Origin: Alviniconcha marisindica
Taxonomy: Eukaryota > Mollusca > Gastropoda > Provannidae
Direction: 5' to 3'
Assembly (NCBI GenBank): GCA_018857735.1
Contig: JABMCL010002225.1
Coordinates: 956,501 to 1,020,500 of the forward strand
Length of the DNA stretch: 64,000 bases
The position numbers and the translations under genes are program-made. Shown in pieces: positions 21,896-33,859 of the stretch; position 1 is the first letter of the stretch, and the number at the start of each line of letters is the position of its first letter. A model generated the notes under the pieces. It searched no databases and was not told the DNA's origin. It saw only the letters and a list, made by a program, of their open reading frames with translations.

Positions 21896-23570
21896 AGTCA
21901 CCATTGTTGCTTTTAGTAACACAAAAATGAATTTATTTGTCACAGAGTGGTAACAGCAGCCCTGTAAGTCACAGCACTGAAGATTTTGAGTGGCTTGAGT
22001 TTCTTGTTGCTAAACCATAGAACTGTATCCAGCTGCCTGTAAGCTTTCATTGGCCACCATAAACATTGCTCTGGCTTGCCCCCCCCCCCCCCCCCAGCAC
22101 CCCCCTCCCTTCCCTTCCATATTTGCTTCATGATAACCACTTCTGCATGTATTTGATTGTTTTTCTTTTTCTGTTACATAAATTGCAGTAGCATTAATAC
22201 TGACATGTGAAAATGTAATATGCAGAACATACAGAATCACCGCTTAAAAAGCAACCCCTTTATATGTCAGATTAAATGTGCTCCTATTGACAGTACATGC
22301 CATTATCAAGACCCAGTATTTTGGGAAAGTGTAAATGACATGTTTGCAAAACACATCTTTGGGTCACCCAGAAAAAGAAAGAAAAAAGACATGAATTGGA
22401 GGTCAGGGGTGGGGGTTGCTTTCAAGCTCTCCATCTTCCTTTGAATTGACATTGCAGCCATTGTCATTGTTAAGCACTGTATGACTGGAACATCATCAAG
22501 ATAAATTTGTGTGCACATTTTAATGTCACTGGCGAATAAATATGGCGAATAAATATGCTGGCTATGCCATAGGAATATGTCAAAGTTGCATCTCCTTTGA
22601 ATTGGTCATAGGTCAGATGTTTGGGGCCATTTGAACAGGTATGTGGCAATGGCAGTCCAGTATGTTTTCTAGACATCTGTCAGTATGTGCTGTATCCACC
22701 TGGCAGCAAGCTTTCACACATGAAAGTTGCTGTGGGGATCCTCTGGACAGTTCCTAGTGAGAGTGCAATCTGTGGAAATAATTCCCATGTTCAAATATGT
22801 GTGCCTGCCTTCTCAGTTTATGTGACTGCAGACACATTTTTTTCCCTTCTTTGAGGATGTGTGTGGGTGACCAGAAGATTGGGAGGGGGGGGGGGGGGGG
22901 GGGGGGAACAGCTGTTTCTCACCCTTGCCCTCAGAATGAAGCACAAACCTTGCCCTCTTCAGATGGTGGCATGTAAAGCAACTTTAGACCCTTTGACTTC
23001 TCAGAATCTTTCTGAATTTTCAGTGTGCTGTCTCCAGGTTTGAGTAATGTAAAACTGTAGAAGCATTCACTCTGCTTGCTGAAATGCTCCTTTTCAGTCA
23101 GTGTCCGTATGCTTGCTGAAATGCTCCTTTTCAGTCAGTGTCAGTATGTGAATGGGTGGTCTAAATGATGTTACATCAATCATTGATGTGTGACTGCCTG
23201 ACATGTCATAAAATAGCATTGACAGGATGTACTGTTTTGAATCCTGTGCCTTTCATGGTAGTATAGTAACTATTATAAAGCATTTTTTGTCATGACAAGA
23301 ACCTTACAGTTCCTTCAGAATATTTTTAGACACTACCTCAGTGAGGTCTTTCAGTCTTTGGCATGATTGTAAACTCTATGGAGCTCAAAGAAATGTTACC
23401 AGTGTTGATGAAATTGACCTTATTTCACATTTACTCTGGTTTCAGAAAGGTAAAATTACACATCATAGAACAACATTGTTTTGGTGGTGTTTTTTTGTTT
23501 CTGTATTTTTGTTGTGGGTTGTGTGTGTGTGGGGAAGGGGGGGGGGGGGGGGGGAGGGGGTATGTGTAGG
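21896..23570. other. Intron sequence with C and G tracts and a small duplication
   Basis: A C tract is at 22079-22095. G tracts are at 22885-22906 and 23537-23554. A 39-bp tandem duplication at about 23073-23147 repeats GCTTGCTGAAATGCTCCTTT and TCAGTCAGTGTC. No gene is supported. Confidence 0.65.
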
Positions 23571-23574
23571 AATT

Positions 23575-24180
23575 ACCATGGCCATCTGCCCATGTGTTCA
23601 AGACTTATTGTCCAGATGTTATTTTTTTTAAACCACTAAACCATTTACAACCAAAATGTGGTCATTGTGCATAACAAGTAAAGAGATAAGATTGCTATCT
23701 TCAAGGTCAAAGTCACAGTGAGGACTGAGCTCCTAAAAAAAGAAGAAGAAAAAAAGGGGGCAGTTCATTCCCTAGCTTAAGAACTATTAAACTTTTTGCA
23801 TCCAAGGTTTGTGGGATGATACATCAGCATAAAACCTGAGTAGCATGCAAAAACTTGGGATCACTGTCCATGAGGTCAAGGCCACAATGAGGTTCAAGAC
23901 ATTCAAAAAATTTTTTAAATTAAAAACAAACAAAACCACAACTGTCCCATATTCAGGCAATGTCTGAACCACTAAACCATTTGCAACCATACTGTTTGGT
24001 GAACTTGAATGTCATGTGAAAAGACTGGATTGCTATCTTCAGGGTCCAGGTCACAGTAAGACTTTGAAACAGTTCCATCATCTGAACTGCTGAACTGTTT
24101 CCAACCGAACTTGGTATGGTTGTGCATCACTATGAGCCCCAGTGTTGAGTTTCACATGTTGTGTGATTACCAGGCCTTAA
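23575..24180 (+). repeat. AAGGTCA-type repeat array
   Basis: Three degenerate units follow each other: CTTCAAGGTCAAAGTCACAG at 23700, GAGGTCAAGGCCACAATGAG near 23873, and GGGTCCAGGTCACAGTAAGA near 24043. Each is preceded by CATCA(G/C)CAT(A/G)A and a GCAAAAA or GTGAAAA box, and followed by 'AACCACTAAACC...TTGCAACCA'. Confidence 0.75.
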
Positions 24181-24715
24181 GGGGCAGGTGCAAGTTGGTC
24201 TGAGAACAGAAAATGCACACATTTCTCATATTCTTTTTTTCTTTTTCTTTGAAATGGTTGCATGTTGAAGATGCCATCAACCACTCTGACACCATGCTGT
24301 CTCAGAGTCTCAGAGAACAGCATTTGTCAGCAATGATCCATCGAAACACTGGCGAACTGAGAGAAATATATCTTGCCATCAATTTGCTATTATTGTCATC
24401 AATTCTGGCAACTCTCTAATAGCTGTAAGTTTGTATTTGATGTCCTGTACTTGATTATTAATCAGTGTGGTATGAGAAATCGTAAACACAGGGTCATTCT
24501 GTTGAACTAAAAATCAGATTGCAGTTGATAGATTTAACTGTACAGTAACAGTTGATTGCTTTATATGACAGTTTTGATGAGTATCCCTTTGTACTTTGCA
24601 TCACACACCTCACAGATTTCTAAACCATTGCATTTAATTGCGTCAGCATTAACTGTTCTGGCTTTCATTGATGTGTGATGAATTTGAGTGTGCAGTTTGC
24701 AACTTTGATGATTGT

Positions 24716-24831
24716 CTTGTCAAATAGCTTGCTGCAGCTTGGTGACTTGAAGTGTCTTGTCAACTAGCTTGCTGCAGCTCAGTGACTTGAAGTGTCTTGT
24801 CAAGTAGCTTGCTGCAGCTTGGTGACTTGAG
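24716..24831 (+). repeat. Three-copy tandem repeat, 40-bp unit
   Basis: CTTGTCAA(A/C/G)TAGCTTGCTGC starts at 24716, 24756 and 24796, followed each time by AGCT(T/C)(G/A)GTGACTTGA. The copies differ at a handful of positions. Confidence 0.9.
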
Positions 24832-25138
24832 TTTTTGCTGCCATGTAACTGCTTGCATGTGTTTTTTTTTAAATATTAATTTGCTTCAAGTCTATTTTTT
24901 AACAGTTTAAGGCTATGTATACACTGTCACTGTCTGCAGATTGAAAAGACAGGTGATTACAGTTATAGCAATGTGTGCATGTTTGGTGTTCACAACACAG
25001 TCTGTTGAGAACTGGATTACACTTAACAATGGTTTTGTGTTTATGATACAGTTTGTGGTTGTTTTGAGATTTGGATGAGAGAGTTAGCAGCTGCTTTTCA
25101 GTTCCAAAGTACAACTTAAAGAGTAATCAGAATGGAAA

Positions 25139-25424
25139 GGTTTTACACTTGTGTACACAGTGTCAATCAAAAGAATCAAAATTTAAAAACATATTCATGT
25201 GGTATTATCAGGCTGAAAGCACAAGTACTGTTACACTTATGTACAGTTTTAAACAAAAGCAATCACAATTTAAAAACATGTTCATGTGATAACTGGTATT
25301 AGCAGGGTGAAAGTCACAAGTACTCTTACACTTGAGTACACAGTGACAAACAAAAGCAATCCAAATTTTAAAACATGTCCACGTGGTATTAGCAGGCTGG
25401 AAGTCACAAGTACTATTAGTCTGT
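25139..25424 (+). repeat. Three-copy tandem repeat, 90-96-bp unit
   Basis: Units start with TTACACTT(G/A)(T/A)GTAC at 25141, 25230 and 25326. They share CAAAAGCAATC, TTTAAAACATGT and GGTATTA(G/T)CAG. Protein frames through it are incidental. Confidence 0.85.
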
Positions 25425-25689
25425 GAGAAAACAGTTGACTGGGTGATGGCTTGTCTTGACAATGGCAATTGGCTTTGGGCGAGTTTTCATAGAAAATGGA
25501 CCTGTTCAGTAGTTATTGATAAGTTCCTGAATAAATGTGTGCTGAATCCTATGACACTATGTATTATGTATTGTACATATATGCTGTTCAATTTTTCAGG
25601 TTGTGTTCTTTTTGCTGGTACTCTAATATGTCTATGTTGTGCAAGTGCGTATTTTAAAGGAGTAGATATTATTATAAACATTTAGAACT

Positions 25690-26260
25690 GTGCATTATTA
25701 AATTTTGCTCTTATTTTATATAACATATCAGTCAGGATTAGAAAATAATGCAAATTAAGAAGAAAACTAAGTAAATCATTTGAACATAATTTGTGACTGT
25801 CATTGGATCATTTGTTCAAGTGTTTAGTGTTTTATTTTCAATACCAGAATGTCATTTTTAAACAGGCTAAAAAATAAAAATAAATTTAAATTGTACATCA
25901 GGACACTTTCAAGACTGTGGTAAGTAAATAAAATGACTCAGCAAAGAGTCTGAACCTGAAGACAAAAATGCTAATGAAAAACAATTACATCAAGAACTCA
26001 CCTGTTTTATTTGTTGTGGTGACAATGAAGAAATAATCACATTCCTCAGATAAATAGAGTGACCATGGGCAGTTGAATTTTGAAATTAAAGAGTTGTGTA
26101 TGTGGAGAAATGAATTTGGGGTTGGGATATGGACAAAATAATAATAGTAAAAATAAGTAAACATGGTGCTTAACGTCCACAGAAACCGTACGGCTTATTA
26201 GGGACGGGAGATAATAATAGTAATATTAGATCAAAATGTAAACCCACATTTTTCCAAAAT
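25690..26260. other. AT-rich intron sequence
   Basis: No gene is recognised. It contains the dispersed tail-like fragment GGTGCTTAACGTCCACAGAA at about 26167, the inverse of the one at 4774-4825. Confidence 0.5.
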
Positions 26261-26266
26261 GTTACT

Positions 26267-26269
<3 letters not shown>

Positions 26270-26318
<49 letters not shown>
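26270..26318. repeat. (TG)n microsatellite
   Basis: Forty-nine bases of pure TG, 86 bp upstream of a long (TC)n run. Confidence 0.97.
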
Positions 26319-26319
<1 letters not shown>

Positions 26320-26400
26320 TGAGCAGGTTATTTATATGTTAACAGTCAATGGAAGTAGGCAACAACAAACGAGCCACAGCCAGATATTCCTTTAATTTTT

Positions 26401-26404
<4 letters not shown>

Positions 26405-26479
<75 letters not shown>
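26405..26479. repeat. (CT)n microsatellite, polypurine-polypyrimidine
   Basis: About 75 bases of pure CT with T runs on both sides. The R-E frames on the minus strand and the S-L frames on the plus strand are artefacts. Confidence 0.97.
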
Positions 26480-26483
<4 letters not shown>

Positions 26484-26499
26484 AATGTTTTTTTGGTAT

Positions 26500-27515
26500 C
26501 TATGAGAGTCAGTTGGTATCACCTCTTGCTTTCTTTTGCACTCTCCCATTGTCTTTCAGTGACATCCAAAATAATAACACGTAAAAGATACATAAAAGAT
26601 TGAATGGTGTCCACACATGAAAGAACATTGACAGAGCGACATGCAGAGTACAATAACACAAACATGATGTGCAGATGCACTCAGTTACATATATACATCT
26701 GGCATTTAATAATGATTATAATCATAGTGGTCATTTCTGCAGTGCAGTATCTTACTGAAAGAGTGAGCACACCGTGCCGTACAAAATGCCTTTCAATAGT
26801 CTAACAAAACATACTAAGCTGTTAATGATTTTGGTATCTTGAGGTGTTTGTGTATCTTGAAAGAAAGAAAAATATATAAAAAAATAAAAATAAACACACC
26901 TGCACAACAACAAAAAACACCACAACTTGCTGTTTACTGCCATATGCAGACAAAAATTCATAAAAATAAAAATAATACATTGATTCATTTGTGTATTTTG
27001 TATTATTAAATTTGTACATATATGACATATGTAAAGCTCTATTAACTCTCATGAGAAAGGACACTTTATGAATGTTTATTATAGGGATGAAATAATTTGT
27101 TAAACTTTTAACAGGCATATTTTACAGAATTAAATCAGTACTGTTACCACAATACAAAATTCAGATGTCTGATGACAGAAAGGGAGCATGAATAATTAAA
27201 AGAAGTCACAATTACCAGGTTAATGGTAATAGAAACCACAATTATCACACATATTGTACAGACTGATAGGGGTGAAGGACAATGTTGCTTAACTGAAATA
27301 TTCTGAGAAGAGAATGTCTTTGAGTTAATGACTGAATGGACAGAATGGATCAAAAAATGTAAATGACTCAATTAATGATGTTCGTTTAATGCAAATGCTG
27401 TAACAACAGAGCATAAGCCTTATGTTACAGTACATGTCATGGCTCCTAAAGGACAAAAGTCAAAAAGAATGCTGAGCAATGTAGCAATGTGATTTGCTGC
27501 CATTTACACAAGAAT
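26500..27515. other. AT-rich intron sequence, nothing recognised
   Basis: No family motif, bounded repeat or RNA gene was seen on either strand. Confidence 0.5.
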
Positions 27516-27700
27516 AATAATAATAATAATAATAATGTACATTTATCATACGCTCATCAGCGCCTTGAGCGCTCAGATGATACATATTAACCTAAATATG
27601 ATATTCTATACACATGTAGAGCATAGTCCTACCAAGACAATTTACATAAAGTATTATAAAAAATAATAATATAAAAACGCACTACACACACACACACTGA
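27513..27700 (-). repeat. SINE-like tail with (AAT)n
   Basis: On the minus strand, GAGCGCTCAAGGCGCTGATG leads to ATAAATGTACATTATTATTA. A GCGC-containing stretch ending in 'AATGTACATTATTATT' is a common form of SINE 3' end in marine invertebrates. The body beyond about 27600 is not recognisable. Confidence 0.45.
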
Positions 27701-27916
27701 TGGTAGCAGAAACTGGGTACTGATATTAGTTAGGATGGAAATACTATGACTGTGCATTGCTGAAATATATATATTATTATTAGCTTGTCAGTCTAGAAAG
27801 ACTTCTTAAAAGATGGCCTTGGAATATGTGAGTTATATTTTTAAGTTTACTTGCATCTAAAACCATTATATATATATATTTATCAGATGAATATACATGT
27901 GTTGTTTATGTTGCAG

Positions 27917-27991
27917 ACAGAGGAGCCTTACCTTTCCTTGGCTAGCCGAGCTTGTCGCTATCTGTCATCTCTCTGGGTTGTCATCTTCATG
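27917..27991 (+). CDS. ANO: Anoctamin exon f: approach to and start of TM3
   Basis: The exon is 75 bp, phase 0 to phase 0, acceptor TATGTTGCAG and donor GTGAGT. It encodes TEEPYLSLASRACRYLSSLW then VVIFM. 'EPYxxxxxRxxRxxxS' followed by hydrophobic residues is the conserved entry to TM3. A MITE begins nine bases into the intron that follows. Confidence 0.93.
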
Positions 27992-27999
27992 GTGAGTTA

Positions 28000-28502
28000 T
28001 TGGGCGATTCCGTGAAGCTGGTTTGCTAGAGTGAATGCGCTTTGTAATCTTTCGCACAAGAAGTCGCATGAGGTCGCAGCGCACTTCCGGGCCAATTTCT
28101 GAGTAGGCATTGCTTCACGCTGTGTATAACAGTGGAAGTTGAACCTAGAATTGCAAAGCAGTACAAATGCCAATACTGTTGCAGTTGCAAAAATTACCAT
28201 GGAAAGGGGATGGAGGGTGGAAAAAAAAGTGTCTTTGCGTCATTTTTTGGCGGACCAGAAGATCACAAGTTCACAGAAAAAATGCATTTGGGGACATCCT
28301 ATAGCACAAGCAACAAGTTATTGCTTATTGCCAGACACATTCTCCAAAAATGCCTTTAAAGTTGGCAGTGTAAAATTCGCAAATTCACTGTCACCGCCTT
28401 CCTTTGTGAAGAAAGTACGCACCGGAAGTAAAAGCAGCCAAGGGACTTAAACGATGCCAGGCAAAAGTCAAGGGAGTTAGCAACCCCACCTGAATCGCCC
28501 AA
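28000..28502 (+). mobile_element. Full-length MITE with TA target duplication, right after a splice donor
   Basis: The 503-bp element starts TTGGGCGATTCCGTGAAGC and ends CCACCTGAATCGCCCAA. These are inverted repeats of about 12 bp, flanked by TA at 27998-27999 and 28503-28504. It has no coding capacity. A TA duplication points to a Tc1/mariner-like source, which is inference. Other copies are at 8889-9629, 9057-9416, 28790-28985 and 35816-36329. Confidence 0.9.
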
Positions 28503-28515
28503 TAGGTGTGTGTGT

Positions 28516-28537
28516 GGGGGGGGGGGGGGGGGGGGGG
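28516..28537. repeat. Poly(G) tract of 22
   Basis: An uninterrupted G run 14 bp beyond the MITE end, preceded by (TG)n. Confidence 0.95.
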
Positions 28538-28789
28538 AGCAGTTAGGAATAGGGACTGTTAGTCCAGGAACATAATCCCCATCCATTGTGTCTTTCAGTT
28601 ATTGTTGTTGGTGCGTACATAGACAGGGATGAAAATTAAAAGATAAAAAAACAAACAGGTGTGGTAGGAAAAATGGATCTGTATAGTAGAGGTGATGGTG
28701 TTTCAGATTGTAGATTCTTCTGAAGTGGGAAATGAAGAGGGGAGTGACTAAGAGAGGAGATTTAAAAAGGCAGAAGCTAACTCAAGGTA

Positions 28790-28982
28790 TTGGGCAGTTC
28801 AGGCAGGGTTGTTCACTCCCTTGACTTTCGCCTGGCATCATTTAAGTCCCTTGGCTGCTTTTACTTCTGGTGCATACTTTCTTCACAGTGGAAGGCGGTG
28901 ACCATAAATCTGTGAATTTTACTCTGCCAACTTTAAAGGCATTTTTGGATGCCTGTAGTCTGAATGTGTCTGGCAACAAGCA

Positions 28983-28985
<3 letters not shown>
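28790..28985 (-). mobile_element. Truncated MITE copy running into a (TG)n tract
   Basis: It begins TTGGGCAGTTCAGGCAGGGT next to TA at 28788-28789. It continues through CTTTACTTC(T/C)GGTG-like sequence and ends at GTCTGGCAACAAGCAATA, where the family sequence is replaced by (TG)n at 28986-29025. Relative to the 28000-28502 copy it is inverted. Confidence 0.8.
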
Positions 28986-29028
<43 letters not shown>

Positions 29029-29084
29029 CCATCTGTTCGTCTGCCAGTCTGTCTGTTTCTCTGTTTTGTGGTCTGTGTGACTCC

Positions 29085-29920
29085 TCTTGCAAACCGGTCT
29101 ACATTAAAGGAGAAGCAGTGGAGAGAGTAGACATATATAAGTACTTTGGTGTGGTTTTTGATAGTAAATTGAACTGGAAGGAGAACAACTCTGTGCTGAA
29201 AAAAGTGAACTTGAAAAAGAACTGCACAAGAAAGCTGAGATGATTTGGAGTAAATTCAGATATGCTAGTAACTTTTTATAATGTTGTAATATGTTGCCTT
29301 ATTATGTATGGTTCTGTTTGTCAGCGTGGGGAGATTTCAAAAAGAAGAAGAAAAAAGCAGGTCATGTTGTGGGAAGGCCACCACTGGACAGTTTTAAGAC
29401 TCTACATGAAAAGAGACTGTACAAAAAGACTAATACAAATATTAAGTGATCCTACACATCCAGTGAGACAATACTAGACAGCAGACATAGCAACAGGAGT
29501 GTAAGAACAAATACGAACCATTATAAAGCTTAATTTTTGCCTTCAGCTCTGTGAGTTTTTAATGAAAATAATTATACCAGTCATTAACCATGCGCATGTG
29601 TCAGGATGTCTGCTGAGGATGATAACTTTCCGGGGGGGGGGTACCTAATAATTGTATTTTATTTGAGAGTTTTTATGTTTTGGTTTGTCAGAGAAAACAT
29701 TATTCCAGGTAATTTTGGGTTTGCTAGGTATTAGCAATCGAGAGAGTGCTTTAGCATATGTAGATTGAGAGACAGGGGGTGTATGTCTAAGAGTGTGTAT
29801 GTGTTTCATGACTTTGAATTATTATGTGCAGTTCAGTTCTTCATTGTGCATTAATGTTTAAGATCCAACAATGGCCTTAATTTCCCACTGGGATGAATAA
29901 AGTATATTGTTACTGTTACT
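29085..29920 (+). mobile_element. 5'-truncated LINE, second copy of the 6385-7732 family
   Basis: It starts at CAAACCGGTCTACATTAAAG and encodes pieces of the C-terminal RT region: VDIYKYFGVVFDSKLNWKEN, then VTFYNVVICCLIMYGSVC, LRLYMKRDCTKRLIQILSDP and THPVRQY. It ends CACTGGGATGAATAAAGTAT. Deletions and frameshifts make it inactive. It carries the uninterrupted ACATGAAAAGAG at 29404-29415 that serves as the empty site for the insertion at 7177-7218. Confidence 0.85.
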
Positions 29921-30449
29921 AAAACATGTCTACAGTTAACAGGGCTGCCAGCCACCAGAGTACTGCCGTAAGGAGGCAACATGCCTGAAAATATATAACT
30001 GAAAGTGACATTGTTTGACAGAACTAAATCCAGAACTTAGGGCATCATATGCAAAGTAGTATATGTCTGCACAACAGCTGTTTCATGTTAAACATGATGC
30101 TTTAATATTGCCCAAGGACCCTCTAAAATTTGTAGTAGGGAGTCCCAGGGACCTCCTTAAAATACCCACTAACATGAGCCCTGATTTAATTGTCATGGGG
30201 ATTTTTTTCTATCCATTATTGTAATTCAGTTCTAGCTTAGGTTGAAAATAATTTGATTTCTGCTCAGCATTGTAGGTGCAGAAAACCATATACCAATGTT
30301 TGCATTAATTCACTTTTTATAACAGTATTGTTGTTTGAAAAATTGGTGTTTTTGTAATCAGTGCTTTGGTGCTTGTCAGTGCGTGTCTTTGATTATGATA
30401 CAGCTAATGTCAGAATTGTGTGTTAAAAATGGCACTAACACTGTTGCAG

Positions 30450-30614
30450 TTGTGTGTCGTCTTGGCAGCAGTGTTTGGTGTGATCGTGTACCGTATGACT
30501 GTGTCAGCATTGTTGTTTGCGGTGAAGCAAGATCAGATAAGTCAGTGGTCATCAACAATTACCTCTATCACTGCTGCCTGCATCAATTTGATCTGCATCA
30601 TCTTCCTTGGCAGG
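30450..30614 (+). CDS. ANO: Anoctamin exon g: TM3, connecting loop and TM4
   Basis: The exon is 165 bp, phase 0 to phase 0, acceptor ACACTGTTGCAG and donor GTAAGC. It encodes LCVVLAAVFGVIVYRMTVSA, LLFAVKQDQISQWSSTITSI and TAACINLICIIFLGR. 'VLAAVFGVIxYR' is TM3, and 'S-x-TAACINLICI' is TM4, which lines the ion or lipid pathway in this family. Confidence 0.96.
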
Positions 30615-30689
30615 GTAAGCACTTTACAAACATTTTTATGTGCACTATCTGCTTCATTATTTCCCTTTATAACAAAGTTTTGGAGTGGG

Positions 30690-30960
30690 GGTATATTGGA
30701 ATCACTTTTGTTGGTGTGCCTTTCATGCCGAACCATGTACAAGCAAATTTTGGGTAAAAATATTTGCCTGCTATTTTCATGGTCGAGGTCACAATGAGGG
30801 GCCAGCTCCTCGAAAAAATGGCATTTCATATCTTAAACACTACTGAACTCCAATTTTGGCATGGTAATTGCAACTGGAAGCCCACAAATTGGCCACTATG
30901 ATCGCACATTAAAAACTGTGATGTTAGCATGTTTTGGACTCACCCAGTCAGCAGTTATGC
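30690..30960 (+). repeat. AAGGTCA-type repeat unit
   Basis: GGAATCACTTTTGTTGGTG, then GGTCGAGGTCACAATGAGGG at about 30782, then TTAAACACTACTGAACTCC. The motif order agrees with the array at 32-36 kb. Confidence 0.6.
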
Positions 30961-30999
30961 TGTATTTTGTGCATCTTGGTGTAAAGACACATTGTTAGG

Positions 31000-32100
31000 A
31001 CTTCCCACCTGTTTGTCTTGGTTGGCATGTGTTGAGGCATATTTTGTCTCCAGGCAATTTATGTCAACATCCACAGCACATTGGGCTTTACAGCACATAT
31101 TGTCACCGGCAATGATCTATGCCACAACAGTTGTGTGTGGGGGGAAGAGACAGACGGGGCAGATTTTCAATAATTGTCTTATTGACAATACAATACAGTT
31201 TTCTTCAACTTTATTGTGAGATAGAACAAAAACAAGTTTGAACATTTGCTTACTGCAGCCATGCTGTACCTCACAAGGTGCAAGTGATCATCGAAAAACA
31301 GGACTGAGCAGAATCAGTCATCTCTTTGATGTTAATAGCAAAAGTACTAACAATCAGTAAGGCTGCCAGAGTTCTGCAAAACTTTGGAAACTGACATTGC
31401 CATTTGAGTGTACAAAGTGGACATGGATTGTGGATTGTTTGTGAAAGAGGGAGAGAGAAAAAGAAAGAGAATATCACAGTGTGAGCATGTACACATGGGT
31501 GTGTGTGCGCATGTGAGAGAAAATATATGAGTGCATGCATGAGTTTGTATCACTCTTATATCAGCTCAGAAAGTGAGTACAGGCACAAAAGTGATGGGCC
31601 ATTCTCTTCCATATACTAAACAAATGTACAAATCACAGCATGCATACTGGAGTCACTCAGTACCATGGACATTTGTTTCACATGTTCAAACAAGTACCCA
31701 TATATTTCACTCAAAAGTTTCATGGAACTTTCAACTTTAACAAAAATCAAGTCTAACATGTTTCTATAAATATAATGATGATTATCATCGTCATCATCAT
31801 CATTGTCATCTCTTAGGTTTAATTTTTTGCTCTGCCGACTGCCGACAATCAGTGCCATGAACATCAGCATATATTGACACGGGCAACAATATGTGCTGGT
31901 GACAACATATGCCATGAACGTTGACATATATTTTCACCGGCAACAAAATTTGCCCAACACCATGATAGTTTTCAGCCATTCACTCTGGCAAACTCCAACC
32001 ACTGATTTATGACATCCTTCAACTACTGCCATCCTCCCCCCACTGCCATAAATGAATATGCCATAGCTCTCTCATTGATGCTCAGATGGCAGGCAGTAAG
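31000..32100. other. Intron sequence with degenerate short repeats
   Basis: Irregular copies of 'CATATTG(A/T)CAC(C/G)GGCAA' occur at about 31095-31115, 31870-31890 and 31928-31945, suggesting an old tandem repeat of roughly 55 bp. Nothing else is recognised. Confidence 0.45.
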
Positions 32101-32109
32101 TTTGTAATA

Positions 32110-33850
32110 GACAATGGGGGGGGGGGGGATTTTGGAATCATCTTGTCTGTCTGTGTGTCTAGACCTTTTGTGGAAGTTATCTTCTGAACCACTCAACCTT
32201 TTGTTGCCAAACATGGTGTGGTGGTGCATCATCATGAGCCAGAGTCGCATGCGAAAAAACTATGTTGCCTTCTTCAGTGTCATAGTCATGGTTTCTACTA
32301 TGACTTCTGAACTAATGGCTCTTTATGCCCCCATGACAAAGTTGGAGGGAGGGCTGTGCTGGAATCACCATGTCCATCTGTCCTGTCCTGTCCTGTCTGT
32401 CTTTCCATGTGTCCAGGCTTTGAGCAGAAGATATCTTCTGAACCAGTCATCCTGATGTAACTAAACTTGCTATGAGGGTACATCATCCTGAGGCAGAGTG
32501 TGAAGGGTTGCTATCTTCATGGTCAAGGTCACAGTGAGGGCTTATATTGAATAATCTAAATATGACTGCTTCTACTATATCTTCTGAACTAATGATTCTT
32601 TTGCAGTCATACTTAGTTTGATGGTAGATTATTACAAGCTAAAGGGGCCAGTGAGAATAATTGTTGGCCCTGGTCAAGGTCACAGGGAACATTGAAAATT
32701 TCAGTTAATGTTTGTCCAGGCCATATTTTTGGAACCACTGAACATTTTGTGAGCAAACTTGGTGTGGTAATAGACAATACCTTCTGAACCACTGAACATT
32801 TTGTGAACAAACATGATGTGGTGTTACAGCATCATAAGTCAGAGTGACGTGTGAAATAATTTGATTGCTATCTTCAAGTCGTGGTCACAGTGATTATAAT
32901 AGAAATATGACTGTTTCTATTATATCTTCTGAATGAATGGTTCTTTTCCAACCAAGCTTAGTTTGATAGTAGATCCTCATAAGCCAGTGTTGCAAGTGAC
33001 AATATTTGATGGCTGTGTTCAAGATCTAGGTCACAATGAATGTTCAAAAAAGTTCAGTTGTTTGTCTAGGTGATATTTTCTGAACTACTGAACTTTTTGT
33101 TACGAAACATGGTGTGGTGATACATCATCATAATCCGGGGGGGGGGGGGGGGGGGTGGTGCTTCACTGTTTTCAGAAACATGGGCACAGTTTAGGGCTCA
33201 TATAATCAGAATGTGATTGTGTCTTTTGCATCTTCTAAAATTCTGATCATTTTGCTACCAAGTTTTGTTTGTTGTTACATCATCATAACTAGAGTGGCTT
33301 GTAGAAAGATTGTTTTGCTGTGTTCACGGTTAAGGTCACAGCAAAGGTTCAAAACTTCATGGCATTGTTGTCCAGATGGAAAGGGTTTGAACTATTTAAC
33401 TTTTTGTAGCCAAACATAGTATGGTGATGCATCATCATGAGCCAGAGTGTCTTGCAAAGAGATTGTTTTGCTGTCATCAGTATCAAGGTCACAGTGATGG
33501 CTCATATAATTTAAAATAATTAATGTGATCATTTCAGCTGATCTTTAAAGCTGCTGATCCTTTTGCAACCAAATGTAATTTGATGGGACATGATCATAAG
33601 CCAGAGTATTTTGTGAAAAGACTATTGAAACCTAAGTAGGTATGTGTATATACTGTTACTAATAACAAGACCTAATGCAAGCAAACTGGGCTTGTATAAA
33701 TAGTGTACTGACAAGAACAGTGACTTAGGGTATGATAGGGGTATTTTGCCATGCAAGGCCACAAACCTTGTTTTACACCCAATCTTTGTGTGAGCAAGTG
33801 ACCTCTGTATACATTTTACAGTAATCCCCCCCCCCCCCATGCAATTTCAT
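32110..33850 (+). repeat. AAGGTCA-type repeat array, main block
   Basis: At least seven degenerate units occur: near 32516 (CATGGTCAAGGTCACAGTGA), 32671, 32873, 33018, 33328, 33478 and others. Each unit of about 150-190 bp reads: TCTTCTGAACCACTGAAC, TTTTGC(A/G)ACCAAAC, a CATCATCATAAGCCAGAGTG box, a GTGAAAAGATTG box, then the receptor-like motif, then GCTCATATAATCAAAATATG or GGTTCAAAACTTCA. Two unit types seem to alternate. It ends near 33716 with the shared right end ACAGTGACTTA. G tract at 33137-33155, C tract at 33826-33838. Confidence 0.85.
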
Positions 33851-33859
33851 TACTGTACT

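Noticed and set aside
26346..26603. Arg-Glu and Ser-Leu repeat proteins
   Set aside because: They are translations of a 75-bp (CT)n tract, not genes.
30335..30757. A 140-codon + strand open frame over exon g
   Set aside because: It reads a different frame from the anoctamin exon and crosses both splice sites. The frame that matches the family is 30450-30614.
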